Source: Ignavibacteriota bacterium (lineage in GTDB: Bacteria > Bacteroidota > Ignavibacteria > UBA10030 > SZUA-254). From it: 64,000 bases of DNA. The stretch covers positions 62,001-126,000 of the forward strand of contig JACREZ010000016.1 in assembly GCA_016212665.1 (NCBI GenBank), given 5' to 3'. The notes beneath the pieces are model-generated. The model saw only the letters and a list, made by a program, of their open reading frames with translations. It was not told the DNA's origin and did no database searches. Below are positions 1-9,940 of this stretch, piece by piece; positions within the stretch are counted from its first letter, which is position 1; every line of letters begins with the position of its first letter. The translations under genes and the position numbers were made by a program.

Positions 1-3000
1 GTGAAATTTGAAGGAACAAATTGCTTTGCCGATAGTGTGGAAATACTGGTGGATGGGATGAGTGCAATTCCGCGAGTCTATACAAATTCATCGGGAAAAT
101 TTGTAGCAGAGTTTGAGCCGGGTTCCACACATCGGTTGAGTGCCAAGAAAGGGAATCATGGTCTCATACCATCATTTCTTGAAGTGTTTCATATTACACA
201 ACCAGTTGTACTCAAGCAGCAATTTCAAGATACGACAAAGCGGAAACTCACGGGCAGTGTTGCTGGCGGAACATGCAGATTACCAATTGGCTCGTCATCA
301 CGCGTACGAGTGCAAAGCATCAGTGGTTGTATTGATACAACGGTCATGATGAATTCTTCAGGGTCGTTCACACTCAATAATCTCCCGCCAATACGATATT
401 TAGTATCTGCCGCGCATGATGATGCAGGTATCAATGCTCAACTGGAGCAACAAGGGAAACAATTCTCATTGATTGATACGAATCAAAATGCTAGTTTTAT
501 TTATCGCGCTCCTTTACAGGTTCGTGTCGCGGAAGGATTGCCTGCAAATTCTTGTGGAGATATTGTGTTAAAGCAAGGAGATAAATACATTGTACGATTA
601 TTTGTTTTTGAGGATTATTTCGGAAATACATGTGCAATAGATACAGGAAAAATAATAAAAGATGATTATGTAACTCAAATCCTCGATAAAGAAATCAATT
701 TCATAAATGGAATGGCGTACGATACAATTCAGGCTATGGGACCGAATCCGTTACCTCCGAATACCTGGAGAATAGAATATGTAGCAGTGGATAATATTGA
801 AAGATCGGCGAGTACATTTCAGGAAGTTATCGTGACGGGACATCGTCCCCGTTCGCAGCAGTTTACCACAGTAAACCCAATGCGGCCAATAATGATTCTT
901 CGCGATCCTCCTGGGGATAAAAGCTTCACTTCATTTATGAAGGATTCAACATACTCTGTCAAAAGCAAGGGATCATACCTTCATGCACATGGCGGTGGGG
1001 TAGAAGCTGCGCTTAAACTCGGTGTTTCCCTCACAACAGTATCGGGATTAGGATTTGCCGTAGAATTCGAGTCTGGTTTCAGGCATACGATTGGAGCAAA
1101 TGTGGATTTTAATTATAAGTATCTTAATGATAGTGAAGTTGTTCGATCCACAACATTCCACTCTTCCTATTCGACAAGTCCCGAGGCAGACTTCATTGGG
1201 CAGGATGGCGATGTTTATATTGGCTATGCTTCAAATCTTGCTTACGGAGTTTCTGAGGTCATAAAATACGATACAGTAACATGCAACGTTGTCATTTCAA
1301 AAGCACTTTCGATGAACGAAAAAAACGCAACAACAACGTATATGTATTCTGAACGCCACTTGAAGCAGGCAATTCTTCCTCAACTCGATTCTCTCGGAGT
1401 ATCTCCAACAATAACCGATTCAGCAAGAAAAGTCTATAAAGAACAAGCGAAACGATGGCGGCAATGGATTCAGTTAAATGCCGAAGAAAAGCAAACTGGT
1501 GCTAACCCTCAAAATATCACATGGGATGCAGGGGCGATCATTGAAAACAGCTATGCAGTGACGGACGAACGAACAATTAATTGGCAGGAAGAATGGGATT
1601 TGAATGAAGAAGTTTCGCTTGAACTCGGATTCGAATTCAATAAAGCGGGATTAACGACAAAGTTCAAGCAACATAATGAATTTAACGAAACATGGGGTGG
1701 TAGTACGGTGACATCATCAGCGAAAACATACACATACCATCTGGAAGATGATGATGCCGGAGATGTTCATTCCGTTGATGTTTATTCTACAAAAGATGGT
1801 CCTTACTTCAAATTATGGGGAGGTGCTACAAGTTGTCCTTGGGAAAGCACGACAGTGAAAAGGGATTTGGCGCAGATAAATGTTTTTCCATCTACTGCAA
1901 TTAATGTACCTCCTGATGAGCCTGCCGTCTTTACGCTTATGTTGGGAAATGCAAGTGAGACCGATGAAGAGCGGGAATACAAACTCAGTGTTGAGCAGGC
2001 AAGCAATCCTGACGGCGCAATCATCGCCGTGAACGGCGTTGTGATTGAAGACGCAATTTCGTTCGAGATTCCTGCCGGACAGCAAGTGCCGGTGACGCTG
2101 ACAGTCAGTAAAGGACCAACTGCGTATGTGTACGATGGTTTGGAAATGACATTCGAGTCTGCGTGTGATGCGAACATTAGTCAGACCGTGCAGTTCTCTG
2201 TGCAGTTCCATCAGTCGTGCAGTGAAATTGCATTGGAAGTTGTTGACCAAAGTTCTCTCGAACCGTGGCTCATTAACAAAGTAATGCACGATACAATGTT
2301 TGTGAAGATGTTCAACTACGAGCGAGAAGAATCGAACTTTGATTTAGTGCGATTGCAATTCCGTCCAAAAGGTTCGGTTGCAACTGCACAGTTGGTGAAC
2401 GGGAAAATGATTCTTTCGGAAGAAATGTTTGAACCGCTCGGAACGAAACATACATCTGTACAACCTGTTTCAATGGTGGTGAACAAGAAAGGAAAAGGTG
2501 AACAGGAAACTGAATCGAACATGGATACTTGGATTACTATTCTCGAAATCCCGAAAGATAGTTTGCCGCAGTATCCGCAAACGTATGTTGTTGTTCCGTG
2601 GGATGTTCGTTTCCTTGCTGATGGAGATTATGAGTTGCGTGCGATTGCACAATGTCTCGGCGACCCGATAGTCAATGTTTCAACCTATCTTCCCGGTTTG
2701 ATTGACCGTACTCCGCCGCAAGTCTTTGGCGTACCCGAACCCGGCGACGGAATGTATCAGCCCGGAGATAATATTTCCATCATGTTCAATGAACATATTG
2801 ATTGCAGTATTCTCCATCCGATGAACAATGTGAAGTTGTTCAACGCACAGACTGGTCTTGAGATAGATAAGAATGTGTATTGCTTCGAGAATCAGGTCCT
2901 CATTACTCCGAACATTCAAGCGCGGTTTATTGAAAATCAAACACTCCGCGCGAAACTGATTGGCGTTACCGATGTGTACGGCAATGCCCGCGATGAAATC

Positions 3001-4917
3001 GTTGAATGGGAATTCTTCGTTGACCAAAATCCGATGCGATGGGATAATGCCGCCATCAGTCTTGTCATTCCGGAAAATCAAGGCACAACGTTCAACCGGC
3101 AAATTGTGAACACCGGCGGCTCGGCAATGAGCTTCGACATCACTGATTTGCCTGCATGGCTCACCGCTACACCGATGACGGGATACATTACACCTGGACA
3201 AACACAGGAAGTAACATTCACGGTGAGTCCGCAATTGGGTGGTGGCGTGTACAAAGACACGACGTTCGCGGCAACAGTACAAGGGGATGAACCGTTGCTT
3301 GTTGACTTGCGTGTTCTCTGTCCGGCGCGTGCGTGGTCAATTGACCCTTCAGAGTTTCAATACTCGATGACAATCACCGCGAAGTTGTATGTTGATGATG
3401 TGCTTTCGGAAGATACGTATGATAAGGTCGCGGCATTTGTCGGAGATGAAGTGCGCGGCATCGGGAATGTGGAATACGTTCCCGAACTTGAAACGTACGA
3501 ACTCTTCCTCTCCATCTATAGCAATCAGACGAGCGGTGAAGAGCTTTCGTTCAAGATTCTTGATGCTTCAACGTGCCGGGAACTTGGTCAGATTGTTGAG
3601 CAATATAATTTCACAGCGAACACCGTTATCGGTACGCCTCTTGTGCCGGTAACGATTTCGACGACGACACAAATTGTTCAGCAACACAGACTACCGCGCG
3701 GATGGACATGGTTTTCGTTGAACACAGTCGCTACGAGCATGTCCACCAATACGGTGCTTGGCTCTCTCTCGGCAGAAAGCGGAGACATTGTGAAAAGTCA
3801 AACAACATTTTCTCAGTTTACTCCGTCGCTTGGGTGGGTGGGAACGTTAAGCACGTTCAACAATAAATCCATGTATCAAATCAAGTTGAGTAAAGTTGAT
3901 ACGATGCTCACCATCGGTTCACCGGTGAATGTTTTCAGAGATACCATTCCGGTTGTCGTCGGGTGGAACTGGATAAGTTATCAACCGCAAGTGAGCATGA
4001 GTGTGAACTACGCGTTACAATCACTTCAGCCGCTCAACGGCGATGTAGTGAAAAGTCAGTTTGCGTATGCGCAATATGTCGGTGGCATCGGCTGGGTGGG
4101 AAGTCTTGATTACATGAATCCGAAACTTGGCTATCTGTTGAAAACCGCAAGCGCGGGACGGTTGATGTATCCGGCGGGGTTGCCGTTGGTTTATCCGTTG
4201 GCGAAGGAAAAAATATCTGATGAACCTTCGATGTTGGTCGTGCAGAATCCGCCGGAAGGGTGGGCGATTAATCCGCATGATTTCCAATACTCGATGAATA
4301 TCACTGCCATCATTACAAAGTCCGATGTTGATACGCTTGATGTTGTTGCGGCGTTTGTGAATGGAGAATGTCGCGGAGTTGTTCCTCCGTTGTACATTGA
4401 ATCTCTGAAGAAATATTATTTCTTCCTCACCACGTATAGCAATACATCGGCGGGAGAACAAGTCGAGTTCCGGTATTACGAGGCGAGCGAAAACAAGACG
4501 TATAATCTTGCTCAACAACTGACTTTTGCGGTTGACGCTGTTCATGGAGAAGTTGAATCGCCGTTTGAATTCACGCTTTCACCATCGTCTGTTGATGAAA
4601 GTCCTGAACTTCCGACACAATTTGGCTTAAGTCAAAACTATCCGAATCCTTTTAATCCATTCACAATTGTCAATTATCAATTGCCAATTGACAATTATGT
4701 AACGATTAAAGTGTACAACGTTCTCGGGGAAGAAGTTGCTACGCTTGTAGATGGAGTTCAGGAAGCCGGTTATCAATCCATACGATGGAATGCAAGAGAT
4801 AAGAACGGTCAACCGCTTTCGTCGGGAATATATTTCTACAAGATGAATGCAGGGAATCCTTCTTCTGGCACAGGACAAGGGTTCACTGATACGAAGAAGT
4901 TGATGCTGATGAGATAG
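1..4917 (+). CDS. Giant T9SS-exported multidomain surface protein, 5'-truncated by the window start
   Basis: The reading frame is open at base 1 and ends at a TAG; 1638 codons are visible. The first visible residues (VKFEGTNCFAD) align with residue 729 of the 2364-residue protein at 11551, and the remaining lengths agree (1638 against 1636). A signal peptide and probably LamG domains therefore lie upstream, and the GTG at base 1 is not the start. Visible parts in order: carbohydrate-binding-like and DPPGD regions, an SCPWE motif near residue 615, a [10 protein letters not shown] module near 640, a Big_5-like Ig domain from about 905, a BACON-like domain from about 1010, a WSVNP module (about 1112), a pair of [15 protein letters not shown] repeats, a second WSVNP module (about 1421), and a sorting domain with YPNPFNP near 1547 ending in KKLMLMR. 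Exported by T9SS to the cell surface or medium (inference); ligand unknown. Confidence 0.9.
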   Translation: MKFEGTNCFADSVEILVDGMSAIPRVYTNSSGKFVAEFEPGSTHRLSAKKGNHGLIPSFLEVFHITQPVVLKQQFQDTTKRKLTGSVAGGTCRLPIGSSSRVRVQSISGCIDTTVMMNSSGSFTLNNLPPIRYLVSAAHDDAGINAQLEQQGKQFSLIDTNQNASFIYRAPLQVRVAEGLPANSCGDIVLKQGDKYIVRLFVFEDYFGNTCAIDTGKIIKDDYVTQILDKEINFINGMAYDTIQAMGPNPLPPNTWRIEYVAVDNIERSASTFQEVIVTGHRPRSQQFTTVNPMRPIMILRDPPGDKSFTSFMKDSTYSVKSKGSYLHAHGGGVEAALKLGVSLTTVSGLGFAVEFESGFRHTIGANVDFNYKYLNDSEVVRSTTFHSSYSTSPEADFIGQDGDVYIGYASNLAYGVSEVIKYDTVTCNVVISKALSMNEKNATTTYMYSERHLKQAILPQLDSLGVSPTITDSARKVYKEQAKRWRQWIQLNAEEKQTGANPQNITWDAGAIIENSYAVTDERTINWQEEWDLNEEVSLELGFEFNKAGLTTKFKQHNEFNETWGGSTVTSSAKTYTYHLEDDDAGDVHSVDVYSTKDGPYFKLWGGATSCPWESTTVKRDLAQINVFPSTAINVPPDEPAVFTLMLGNASETDEEREYKLSVEQASNPDGAIIAVNGVVIEDAISFEIPAGQQVPVTLTVSKGPTAYVYDGLEMTFESACDANISQTVQFSVQFHQSCSEIALEVVDQSSLEPWLINKVMHDTMFVKMFNYEREESNFDLVRLQFRPKGSVATAQLVNGKMILSEEMFEPLGTKHTSVQPVSMVVNKKGKGEQETESNMDTWITILEIPKDSLPQYPQTYVVVPWDVRFLADGDYELRAIAQCLGDPIVNVSTYLPGLIDRTPPQVFGVPEPGDGMYQPGDNISIMFNEHIDCSILHPMNNVKLFNAQTGLEIDKNVYCFENQVLITPNIQARFIENQTLRAKLIGVTDVYGNARDEIVEWEFFVDQNPMRWDNAAISLVIPENQGTTFNRQIVNTGGSAMSFDITDLPAWLTATPMTGYITPGQTQEVTFTVSPQLGGGVYKDTTFAATVQGDEPLLVDLRVLCPARAWSIDPSEFQYSMTITAKLYVDDVLSEDTYDKVAAFVGDEVRGIGNVEYVPELETYELFLSIYSNQTSGEELSFKILDASTCRELGQIVEQYNFTANTVIGTPLVPVTISTTTQIVQQHRLPRGWTWFSLNTVATSMSTNTVLGSLSAESGDIVKSQTTFSQFTPSLGWVGTLSTFNNKSMYQIKLSKVDTMLTIGSPVNVFRDTIPVVVGWNWISYQPQVSMSVNYALQSLQPLNGDVVKSQFAYAQYVGGIGWVGSLDYMNPKLGYLLKTASAGRLMYPAGLPLVYPLAKEKISDEPSMLVVQNPPEGWAINPHDFQYSMNITAIITKSDVDTLDVVAAFVNGECRGVVPPLYIESLKKYYFFLTTYSNTSAGEQVEFRYYEASENKTYNLAQQLTFAVDAVHGEVESPFEFTLSPSSVDESPELPTQFGLSQNYPNPFNPFTIVNYQLPIDNYVTIKVYNVLGEEVATLVDGVQEAGYQSIRWNARDKNGQPLSSGIYFYKMNAGNPSSGTGQGFTDTKKLMLMR
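4664..4700. repeat. Word-like repeat inside the T9SS sorting-domain coding sequence (copy 1)
   Basis: Directly after the YPNPFNP codons the DNA runs through overlapping CAATT words. It contains perfect 10-bp inverted arms, ATTGTCAATT (4666-4675) and AATTGACAAT (4686-4695). It is translated as VNYQLPIDNY, the first strand of the sorting domain. Confidence 0.75.
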
Positions 4918-4963
4918 AAAGAGGAATGTGCCACTCACTTTTTTCGTGAGAGTGTTACTGAAC

Positions 4964-5075
4964 GTCTTTGCGAGCCCGCTTTAGCGGGAGAAGCAATCTC
5001 CTGAAACGAAACTACACGTATTGAGGAGATTGCTTCATCCCGTCCTGATAAATGATGGACGGGATTAGCAATGAC
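4964..5075. repeat. MITE/REP-like structured intergenic element with nested hairpins
   Basis: About 112 bp. Imperfect terminal inverted repeats: GTCTTTGCGAGCCCG at the left against CGGGATTAGCAATGAC at the right. Inside are three stem-loops: CCCGC/GCGGG (4975-4988); GAAGCAATCTCCT (4990-5002) with AGGAGATTGCTTC (5024-5036), a perfect 13-bp pair; and ATCCCGTCC (5037-5045) with GGACGGGAT (5057-5065). No coding capacity. The remaining gap up to 5294 holds only the terminator at 5123 and unremarkable AT-rich sequence. Confidence 0.75.
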
Positions 5076-5122
5076 AGTGTTACGGAATTTGGCAACAGGG
5101 CAATTGAAAGCAATAAAAAGAA

Positions 5123-5156
5123 AGCTGATTCCCCTGAAAAGGAGTCGGCTTTTTTG
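5123..5156 (+). terminator. Rho-independent terminator after the first surface-protein gene
   Basis: Stem AGCTGATTCC / GGAGTCGGCT (10 bp, two G-U pairs), 8-base loop, followed by TTTTTTG. It lies about 200 bp after the stop at 4917 and before the sensor kinase gene. Confidence 0.8.
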
Positions 5157-5294
5157 TTTCCCTTCTTTTCTGTTTGTACATTCTGCCAACTGTTCTCCAA
5201 TCATCCTTCTCTGTTCTTACCAATTAACGCACTCATGATGTATTCACCATAACTAACAATATATTTTCAATTCACCCGCGAAAGCAACCGACGC

Positions 5295-8200
5295 ATGTTT
5301 CTCTATTCTTTGATTAGAAACAGGACTCACCTTCCTACAAGAACACTCTTCTTGTTGTTTGTTTTCATTACCATCTATGCTGTACGGCTCTCAGCCCAGG
5401 AATTGTCATTGCGGTTTCAGCGGTTGACAGAGAAAGAGGGGATGAGCCATGCGTATTGTACGACGATTGTTCAAGACTCAACCGGCTTTCTCTGGTTCGG
5501 AACGTTCAATGGCTTGAACCGGTACGACGGGCAATCGTTCCGTGTGTTTTCGCATGACCCTCGTGTAACAAATTCGATTCCTGCCAATAACGTTCGTTTA
5601 TTATTTATTGATTCAAAGAAGCGAATGATTGTCGGTACGCCAAAAGGCGCCACCATCTATGATGAAAGTACTCGTTCGTTTCGTCCTTTCCGTCTGAAGG
5701 GAGAGAACTCTCTTGATACTACCGTAACCGCATCGGAGATGATTGAAGACCGCTTGGAAAATTTATGGATTACCAACAGTCAGGGGTTAATGCGCGTCTC
5801 ACCGACAATGGATGCACAGAAGTGGTTCAGATATTCAGAAGAAGATTCTCAAACACTGAGCGACAACAGAATAACATCTCTCTGTGTTGATTCATACGGA
5901 ATACTTTGGGTAGGCACAAATAATGGAGTGAACAGGTACGATGCGGCAACAGAAACATTCAAACGATATTATGCCACAAAGGAGAACGGAACGATAAGTA
6001 ATAGCATTATCACCTGTATCTATGAAGACAAACGGGGGACGTTGTATGTTGGAACGAACGGGAGTGGTTTTAACGAGTATCTCCGTGAGCAGGATGCATT
6101 TAGACGATTTATGATTGAGACGGGCAATAAGGGGAATCCATATAATCTGTCCTCGAATGCTATCACTTCGATGTTTGAGGATAACGAAGGAGTGTTCTGG
6201 ATAGGTTCTGAGGACGGATTGATGATTTTCAATAGAGAACAAAAGCGATGTTCGATTGTGAAAAATAATCCGACAGACGAACGAAGTTTACTCCATAATT
6301 CGATTCTCCTCATTACAGAAGACCGTTCTCATAATGTATGGATAGCAACTGCGAGGGGAGTATGTAAGTACATTCGAAGACCGAAAGGATTCGATTATCT
6401 CTTCGACGCTTCGCCTTCAACCTATGAAGGCACGAATCTTATTATGGAGGTGTGTACAAATTACGAGGGGAAATTGTTTATCGGAACACGGGGCGCGGGG
6501 TTGAGGTCGTACAATCCTAAAACAGGAATGTTTGACCAATATCCGGCGGGTTACGGTTCGCCGGAGGCATTGAGCAGTACCATTGCATGGTCGGTGATAG
6601 AGGATAAAGATTCAACGCTTTGGGTCGGAACAGCGTGGGGATTGAACACCTTGAAAAAAGGGAAGCAAACGTTTGAACGGTTCGACCCGAATGATAAAGC
6701 ATATCCTCTTCCGGGTACAAATATCGGCAGTATCATTCAAGACCATACTGGCGTGCTTTGGTTTGGGACAGAAAACGGAATCGCATCGTATGATTCCAAA
6801 ACTCAGCAATGGAAGTGTTGGACAAAAGATGCTTCCGGGAATGAAAAACTTCCGGGAAAGGTTGTGAATGGTTTGTATGAAGATTCGGAGCGTCGGCTTT
6901 GGGCAGGTGCGGGAGACCGTCTGTGCCTGTATGACCGTTCGACTCACTCATTTATTGATTACGTTGAACAATCGAAGTGCAATGTGAAGTTCGGGATAAG
7001 TTTGATTACATGGATAACTGAATCGAGTCGCGGAACATTACTCATCGGCACGGATTTCGGAGTTGTAGAGTTTGATACACGAACGAACAGCGCAACGTAC
7101 CTGATGAAAGAGGATGGGTTGCCGGATAATATCATTACAACCATTCTCGAAGATGCGGACCACAACGTGTGGATAACAACGCCGAAAGGGCTTGCTCTTT
7201 GGGAGAGGGAATCGAAAACGCTCACAACATTCAAAGAAGAAGACGGACTTGATGAGGGAAGGTTTGGCTCACGGGCAGTGGCAACAGACAATAACGGAAC
7301 AATCTATTATGGAACAACGAACGGCATTATCGTTGTCCGACCATCGGAAGTACAAAAAAATCAGCATATCCCGAAGGTTGTCTTTACTTCGTTTAAGAAA
7401 TTTAACAAAGAAGCGTTACTTGAACCCGATATCGCTCTGCGACAAAATCTCGAACTCCAATACGATGATTATGTACTCTCATTCGAGTTTGCCGCGCTGG
7501 AGTTTACTGGCGCGCGGGAAAATCAATTCATGTATAAACTTGAAGGATTCGATAACGAGTGGGTGAACAACGGGCATGAGAATTTGATAACGTACACGAA
7601 CTTAGACCCGGGAAATTACACGCTCCGTGTCAAAGCATCGAACAACGACGGCGTATGGAACGAGCAGGGTGCATCGCTCGCCATTGTCATTCTTCCTCCG
7701 TTCTGGATGACGTGGTGGTTCATCACACTTTCGGTTCTTGTTGTTGGCGGAACAGCGTTCGGGCTTGTCCGTTCGAGGTATGTTCATCTGCAAAAAGCAA
7801 AACACGAGCGGGAAGTGTTCTCTCATCGCCTCATGGAGCAGACGGAAGAAGAGCGAAAACGGATTGCATCGGAACTGCACGACAGCATCGGTCAGCAATT
7901 ATTGATTATTAAAAATACGTCGGAACTCGGCGTGAGGAAATCGAAAGCGCTGGAAGATGCTCTTAAACGGTTTCACGACATTTCTTCCATTTCGGAAAGC
8001 ACGGTAAAACAGTTGCGGGAAATATCTCACAATCTTCGTCCGACGGAAATTGACCGCTTCGGCGTATGGCAGGCAATCAAAACATTGGTTTCAAGAATTG
8101 AAGCAACATCTGCTCTACGGTTCGTTGTGAATATCGGTGTGACTGATTCGGGATTTTCAAAGGAGACCGAGATGCACATTTTCCGCATCGTGCAGGAATC

Positions 8201-8456
8201 GGTGAACAATATCATCAAACATTCGGATGCGACTGAAGCAACGCTCACTGTTTCAAAAACAGACGGCTCAATCGCTCTGACGATTACTGATAACGGAAAG
8301 GGGTTCACAGTTCTTGTCGGCGATGGAATCGGTTTATCGAGTATGCACACACGGGCAAGAGCCATCAATGCACAATTTTCTATCAAAACTAATTCAGGAA
8401 GTGGAACGCGGATTCAACTCATCTTGCCCGCACCAATTAAGGAAGAAAAACTATGA
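5295..8456 (+). CDS. Two-component sensor histidine kinase with periplasmic beta-propellers (Reg_prop/Y_Y_Y, HisKA_3)
   Basis: 1053 residues. An N-terminal signal or anchor segment (about 15-35, ending LSAQ) is followed by about a dozen Reg_prop repeats of the type LWFGTxNGLNRYD (residues 40-700), enough for two seven-bladed propellers. A Y_Y_Y Ig-like domain (about 720-802) and one transmembrane helix (about 804-827) come next. The cytoplasmic part has a HisKA_3 dimerisation domain with phospho-acceptor His862 in ELHDSIGQ and an ATPase domain (about 955-1045) with DNGKGF and GIGLSSM. Family knowledge: such kinases sense extracellular, often polymeric, ligands. The stop overlaps the start of the next gene by 4 bp (ATGA), so the two are translationally coupled and form a kinase-regulator pair. 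The locus between two giant surface-protein genes suggests it regulates them (inference). Confidence 0.93.
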   Translation: MFLYSLIRNRTHLPTRTLFLLFVFITIYAVRLSAQELSLRFQRLTEKEGMSHAYCTTIVQDSTGFLWFGTFNGLNRYDGQSFRVFSHDPRVTNSIPANNVRLLFIDSKKRMIVGTPKGATIYDESTRSFRPFRLKGENSLDTTVTASEMIEDRLENLWITNSQGLMRVSPTMDAQKWFRYSEEDSQTLSDNRITSLCVDSYGILWVGTNNGVNRYDAATETFKRYYATKENGTISNSIITCIYEDKRGTLYVGTNGSGFNEYLREQDAFRRFMIETGNKGNPYNLSSNAITSMFEDNEGVFWIGSEDGLMIFNREQKRCSIVKNNPTDERSLLHNSILLITEDRSHNVWIATARGVCKYIRRPKGFDYLFDASPSTYEGTNLIMEVCTNYEGKLFIGTRGAGLRSYNPKTGMFDQYPAGYGSPEALSSTIAWSVIEDKDSTLWVGTAWGLNTLKKGKQTFERFDPNDKAYPLPGTNIGSIIQDHTGVLWFGTENGIASYDSKTQQWKCWTKDASGNEKLPGKVVNGLYEDSERRLWAGAGDRLCLYDRSTHSFIDYVEQSKCNVKFGISLITWITESSRGTLLIGTDFGVVEFDTRTNSATYLMKEDGLPDNIITTILEDADHNVWITTPKGLALWERESKTLTTFKEEDGLDEGRFGSRAVATDNNGTIYYGTTNGIIVVRPSEVQKNQHIPKVVFTSFKKFNKEALLEPDIALRQNLELQYDDYVLSFEFAALEFTGARENQFMYKLEGFDNEWVNNGHENLITYTNLDPGNYTLRVKASNNDGVWNEQGASLAIVILPPFWMTWWFITLSVLVVGGTAFGLVRSRYVHLQKAKHEREVFSHRLMEQTEEERKRIASELHDSIGQQLLIIKNTSELGVRKSKALEDALKRFHDISSISESTVKQLREISHNLRPTEIDRFGVWQAIKTLVSRIEATSALRFVVNIGVTDSGFSKETEMHIFRIVQESVNNIIKHSDATEATLTVSKTDGSIALTITDNGKGFTVLVGDGIGLSSMHTRARAINAQFSIKTNSGSGTRIQLILPAPIKEEKL

Positions 8457-9100
8457 ACGACACTATTACCATTCTCATAGCGGATGACCATCCGTTGTTC
8501 AGAAAAGGTTTGAAGGAAATCATTGAAGAACAACCGCACTTGAAAATCATTAAAGAAACGAGTGACGGGAACGAGGCGTTGCAGTGTGTGGAGAAAGAGA
8601 AGCCAAACATTGCTATCCTCGATATTGAAATGCCGGGTATGAACGGGCTGGATGTTGCGCTCAAAGTTCAACAACGGCAACTCCCGGTAGATATTATCAT
8701 GCTGACGATGCATGATAAAGAATCGTTTTTTAACAGCGCGATGGATGCGGGAGCGATGGGCTACGTCTTAAAGAACAGCGCCGTTTCGGATATTCTCGAT
8801 AGCATTCAGAGTGTTCATGTCGGAAAATATTATATCAGCCCTTCCATTTCTTCCTTCCTGATGAATCGCGCGAAGCGGTCAAAGACCTATCAATGTAACG
8901 GATTGAATCAACTCACCGATATGGAGAGAACCATAATGCGACACGTTGCCGATGGAAAATCAACCAAAGATATTGCCGTGCGGTTGTGCATTTCGGTGAA
9001 GACGGTTGAAACACACCGGCACAACATCTGCACAAAACTCGACATTCACGGAACGAACGCTCTCCTTCGGTTCGCACTGGAACACGCTTCACAGTTGTAA
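8453..9100 (+). CDS. NarL/LuxR-type response regulator
   Basis: 215 residues. The receiver domain (1-125) has the acidic pair D11/D12, phospho-acceptor D57 in AILDIEMPGMNG, and a conserved Lys in YVLKNS near 107. A LuxR-type helix-turn-helix at about 148-213 (LTDMERTIMRHVADGKSTKDI then VKTVETHRHNI) binds DNA. The length is standard for the NarL family. It overlaps the upstream kinase gene by 4 bp and is its likely cognate output. The target promoters are not known from sequence; the flanking surface-protein genes are candidates. Confidence 0.94.
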   Translation: MNDTITILIADDHPLFRKGLKEIIEEQPHLKIIKETSDGNEALQCVEKEKPNIAILDIEMPGMNGLDVALKVQQRQLPVDIIMLTMHDKESFFNSAMDAGAMGYVLKNSAVSDILDSIQSVHVGKYYISPSISSFLMNRAKRSKTYQCNGLNQLTDMERTIMRHVADGKSTKDIAVRLCISVKTVETHRHNICTKLDIHGTNALLRFALEHASQL

Positions 9101-9373
9101 ACTGTTTCCGGTTTTCTGTTTCCAGTTGAAATAATCGGTAACCAGTTTCCAGTGTTAGGTTTCGAGTATCAAGCATCAAGAATTGAGCATCCGGGCTTGA
9201 TATAGCCAAATTCCCCCTTAAACTATCCTTCAAAACAACCCCATCTTCTCAGATTTCAATGGGTACATGCTTTCATGGAGACAAAATCGGTGTCTTCATG
9301 GATTGAACCGCGCTTGGTTTTTCCGTTTATTGGGGGGGCGGTAATATAGTAATTCCAAGAAAGTTTGACTTCC
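9101..9373. other. Gene-free stretch with word-like repeats
   Basis: About 270 bp between the NarL-type regulator and the lone receiver gene. The left half contains recurring words (GTTTCCGG, GTTTCCAG, GTTTCCAG, then TCAAGCATCAAGAATTGAGCATC), the same texture as the other word-like repeat tracts in this window. A run of seven G lies at 9332-9338. No ORF or RNA gene was seen. Confidence 0.55.
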
Positions 9374-9754
9374 ATGCGGATAATGATAGTTGATGATAAT
9401 GCGAAGATTCGCTCCATCATCCGCGATACGGTAGCGGAAGAAGGGGATGAAGTTTTTGAATATGAAAACGGTTTACAGGCAGTTGCCGCGTATGGAAGCG
9501 TGAATCCGGATTGGGTTCTCATGGATTTGCTGATGGACGCAATGGACGGTCTGACAGCCGCGAAACGAATTAGGGAATCGTTTCCCGACGCGCAAATCAT
9601 TATCGTCACAAACTATGACGGTGTTCCCTTCCGCACCGAAGCGTATGCACTCGGCGCGAAGGCGTATGTGTTGAAAGAAGACATTGCAACGCTTCCGTAC
9701 TTGATGAAGAATTTTTTTGAATCAAATCATGAACACTATGCTGTTACTTCGTAG
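9374..9754 (+). CDS. Stand-alone CheY-like response regulator receiver
   Basis: 126 residues from ATG 9374; an in-frame TTG at 9365 would add three residues. It is a single receiver domain with acidic pair D7/D8, phospho-acceptor D51 in WVLMDLLMDAMDG, and Lys in YVLKED near 104. There is no output domain, so it probably acts through protein contacts or in a phosphorelay. It follows the kinase/NarL pair on the same strand after a 273-bp gap and may be separately transcribed. The C-terminus (MKNFFESNHEHYAVTS) is short and unstructured. Partner kinase unknown. Confidence 0.88.
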   Translation: MRIMIVDDNAKIRSIIRDTVAEEGDEVFEYENGLQAVAAYGSVNPDWVLMDLLMDAMDGLTAAKRIRESFPDAQIIIVTNYDGVPFRTEAYALGAKAYVLKEDIATLPYLMKNFFESNHEHYAVTS

Positions 9755-9852
9755 CATGTGAAGATACGTGGTGGCGTATCGAAATTTATTGCCGTTGATT
9801 GCAATAACCATTGTTCTTTTTTCAATATCTCTCTTCGTTCTTTCTTAATCTA

Positions 9853-9902
9853 AGAGCGATTGCTCTCAAGCAAGCGCAATACATTTATCAGATGAACATC
9901 TG
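9853..9902 (+). promoter_or_regulatory. Two small inverted repeats upstream of the S74-domain gene
   Basis: AGAGC-gatt-GCTCT (9853-9866) and the near-palindrome CAGATG-aa-CATCTG (9889-9902) lie 39-88 bp before the ATG at 9941. The second could be an operator. The ribosome binding site AGAAAGG lies near 9928. The assignment rests on symmetry only. Confidence 0.35.
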
Positions 9903-9940
9903 CCAACATTATTTCAATACTATTAAGAAAGGTTGATACC

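Noticed and set aside
1..30. GTG at base 1 as a true start codon
   Set aside because: The first residues align to position 729 of the paralogue at 11551, so the frame continues upstream of the window.
2680..3282. 200-codon open frame on the minus strand inside the first surface-protein gene
   Set aside because: It lies wholly within a strong plus-strand coding frame with clear domains. Its translation has no recognisable family, signal or start context. It is a shadow frame, like the minus-strand frames at 15022-15612 and 10441-10998.
9332..9338. Run of seven G before the lone receiver gene as a phase-variation switch
   Set aside because: It is outside the coding frame and short, and no promoter spacing could be recognised around it.
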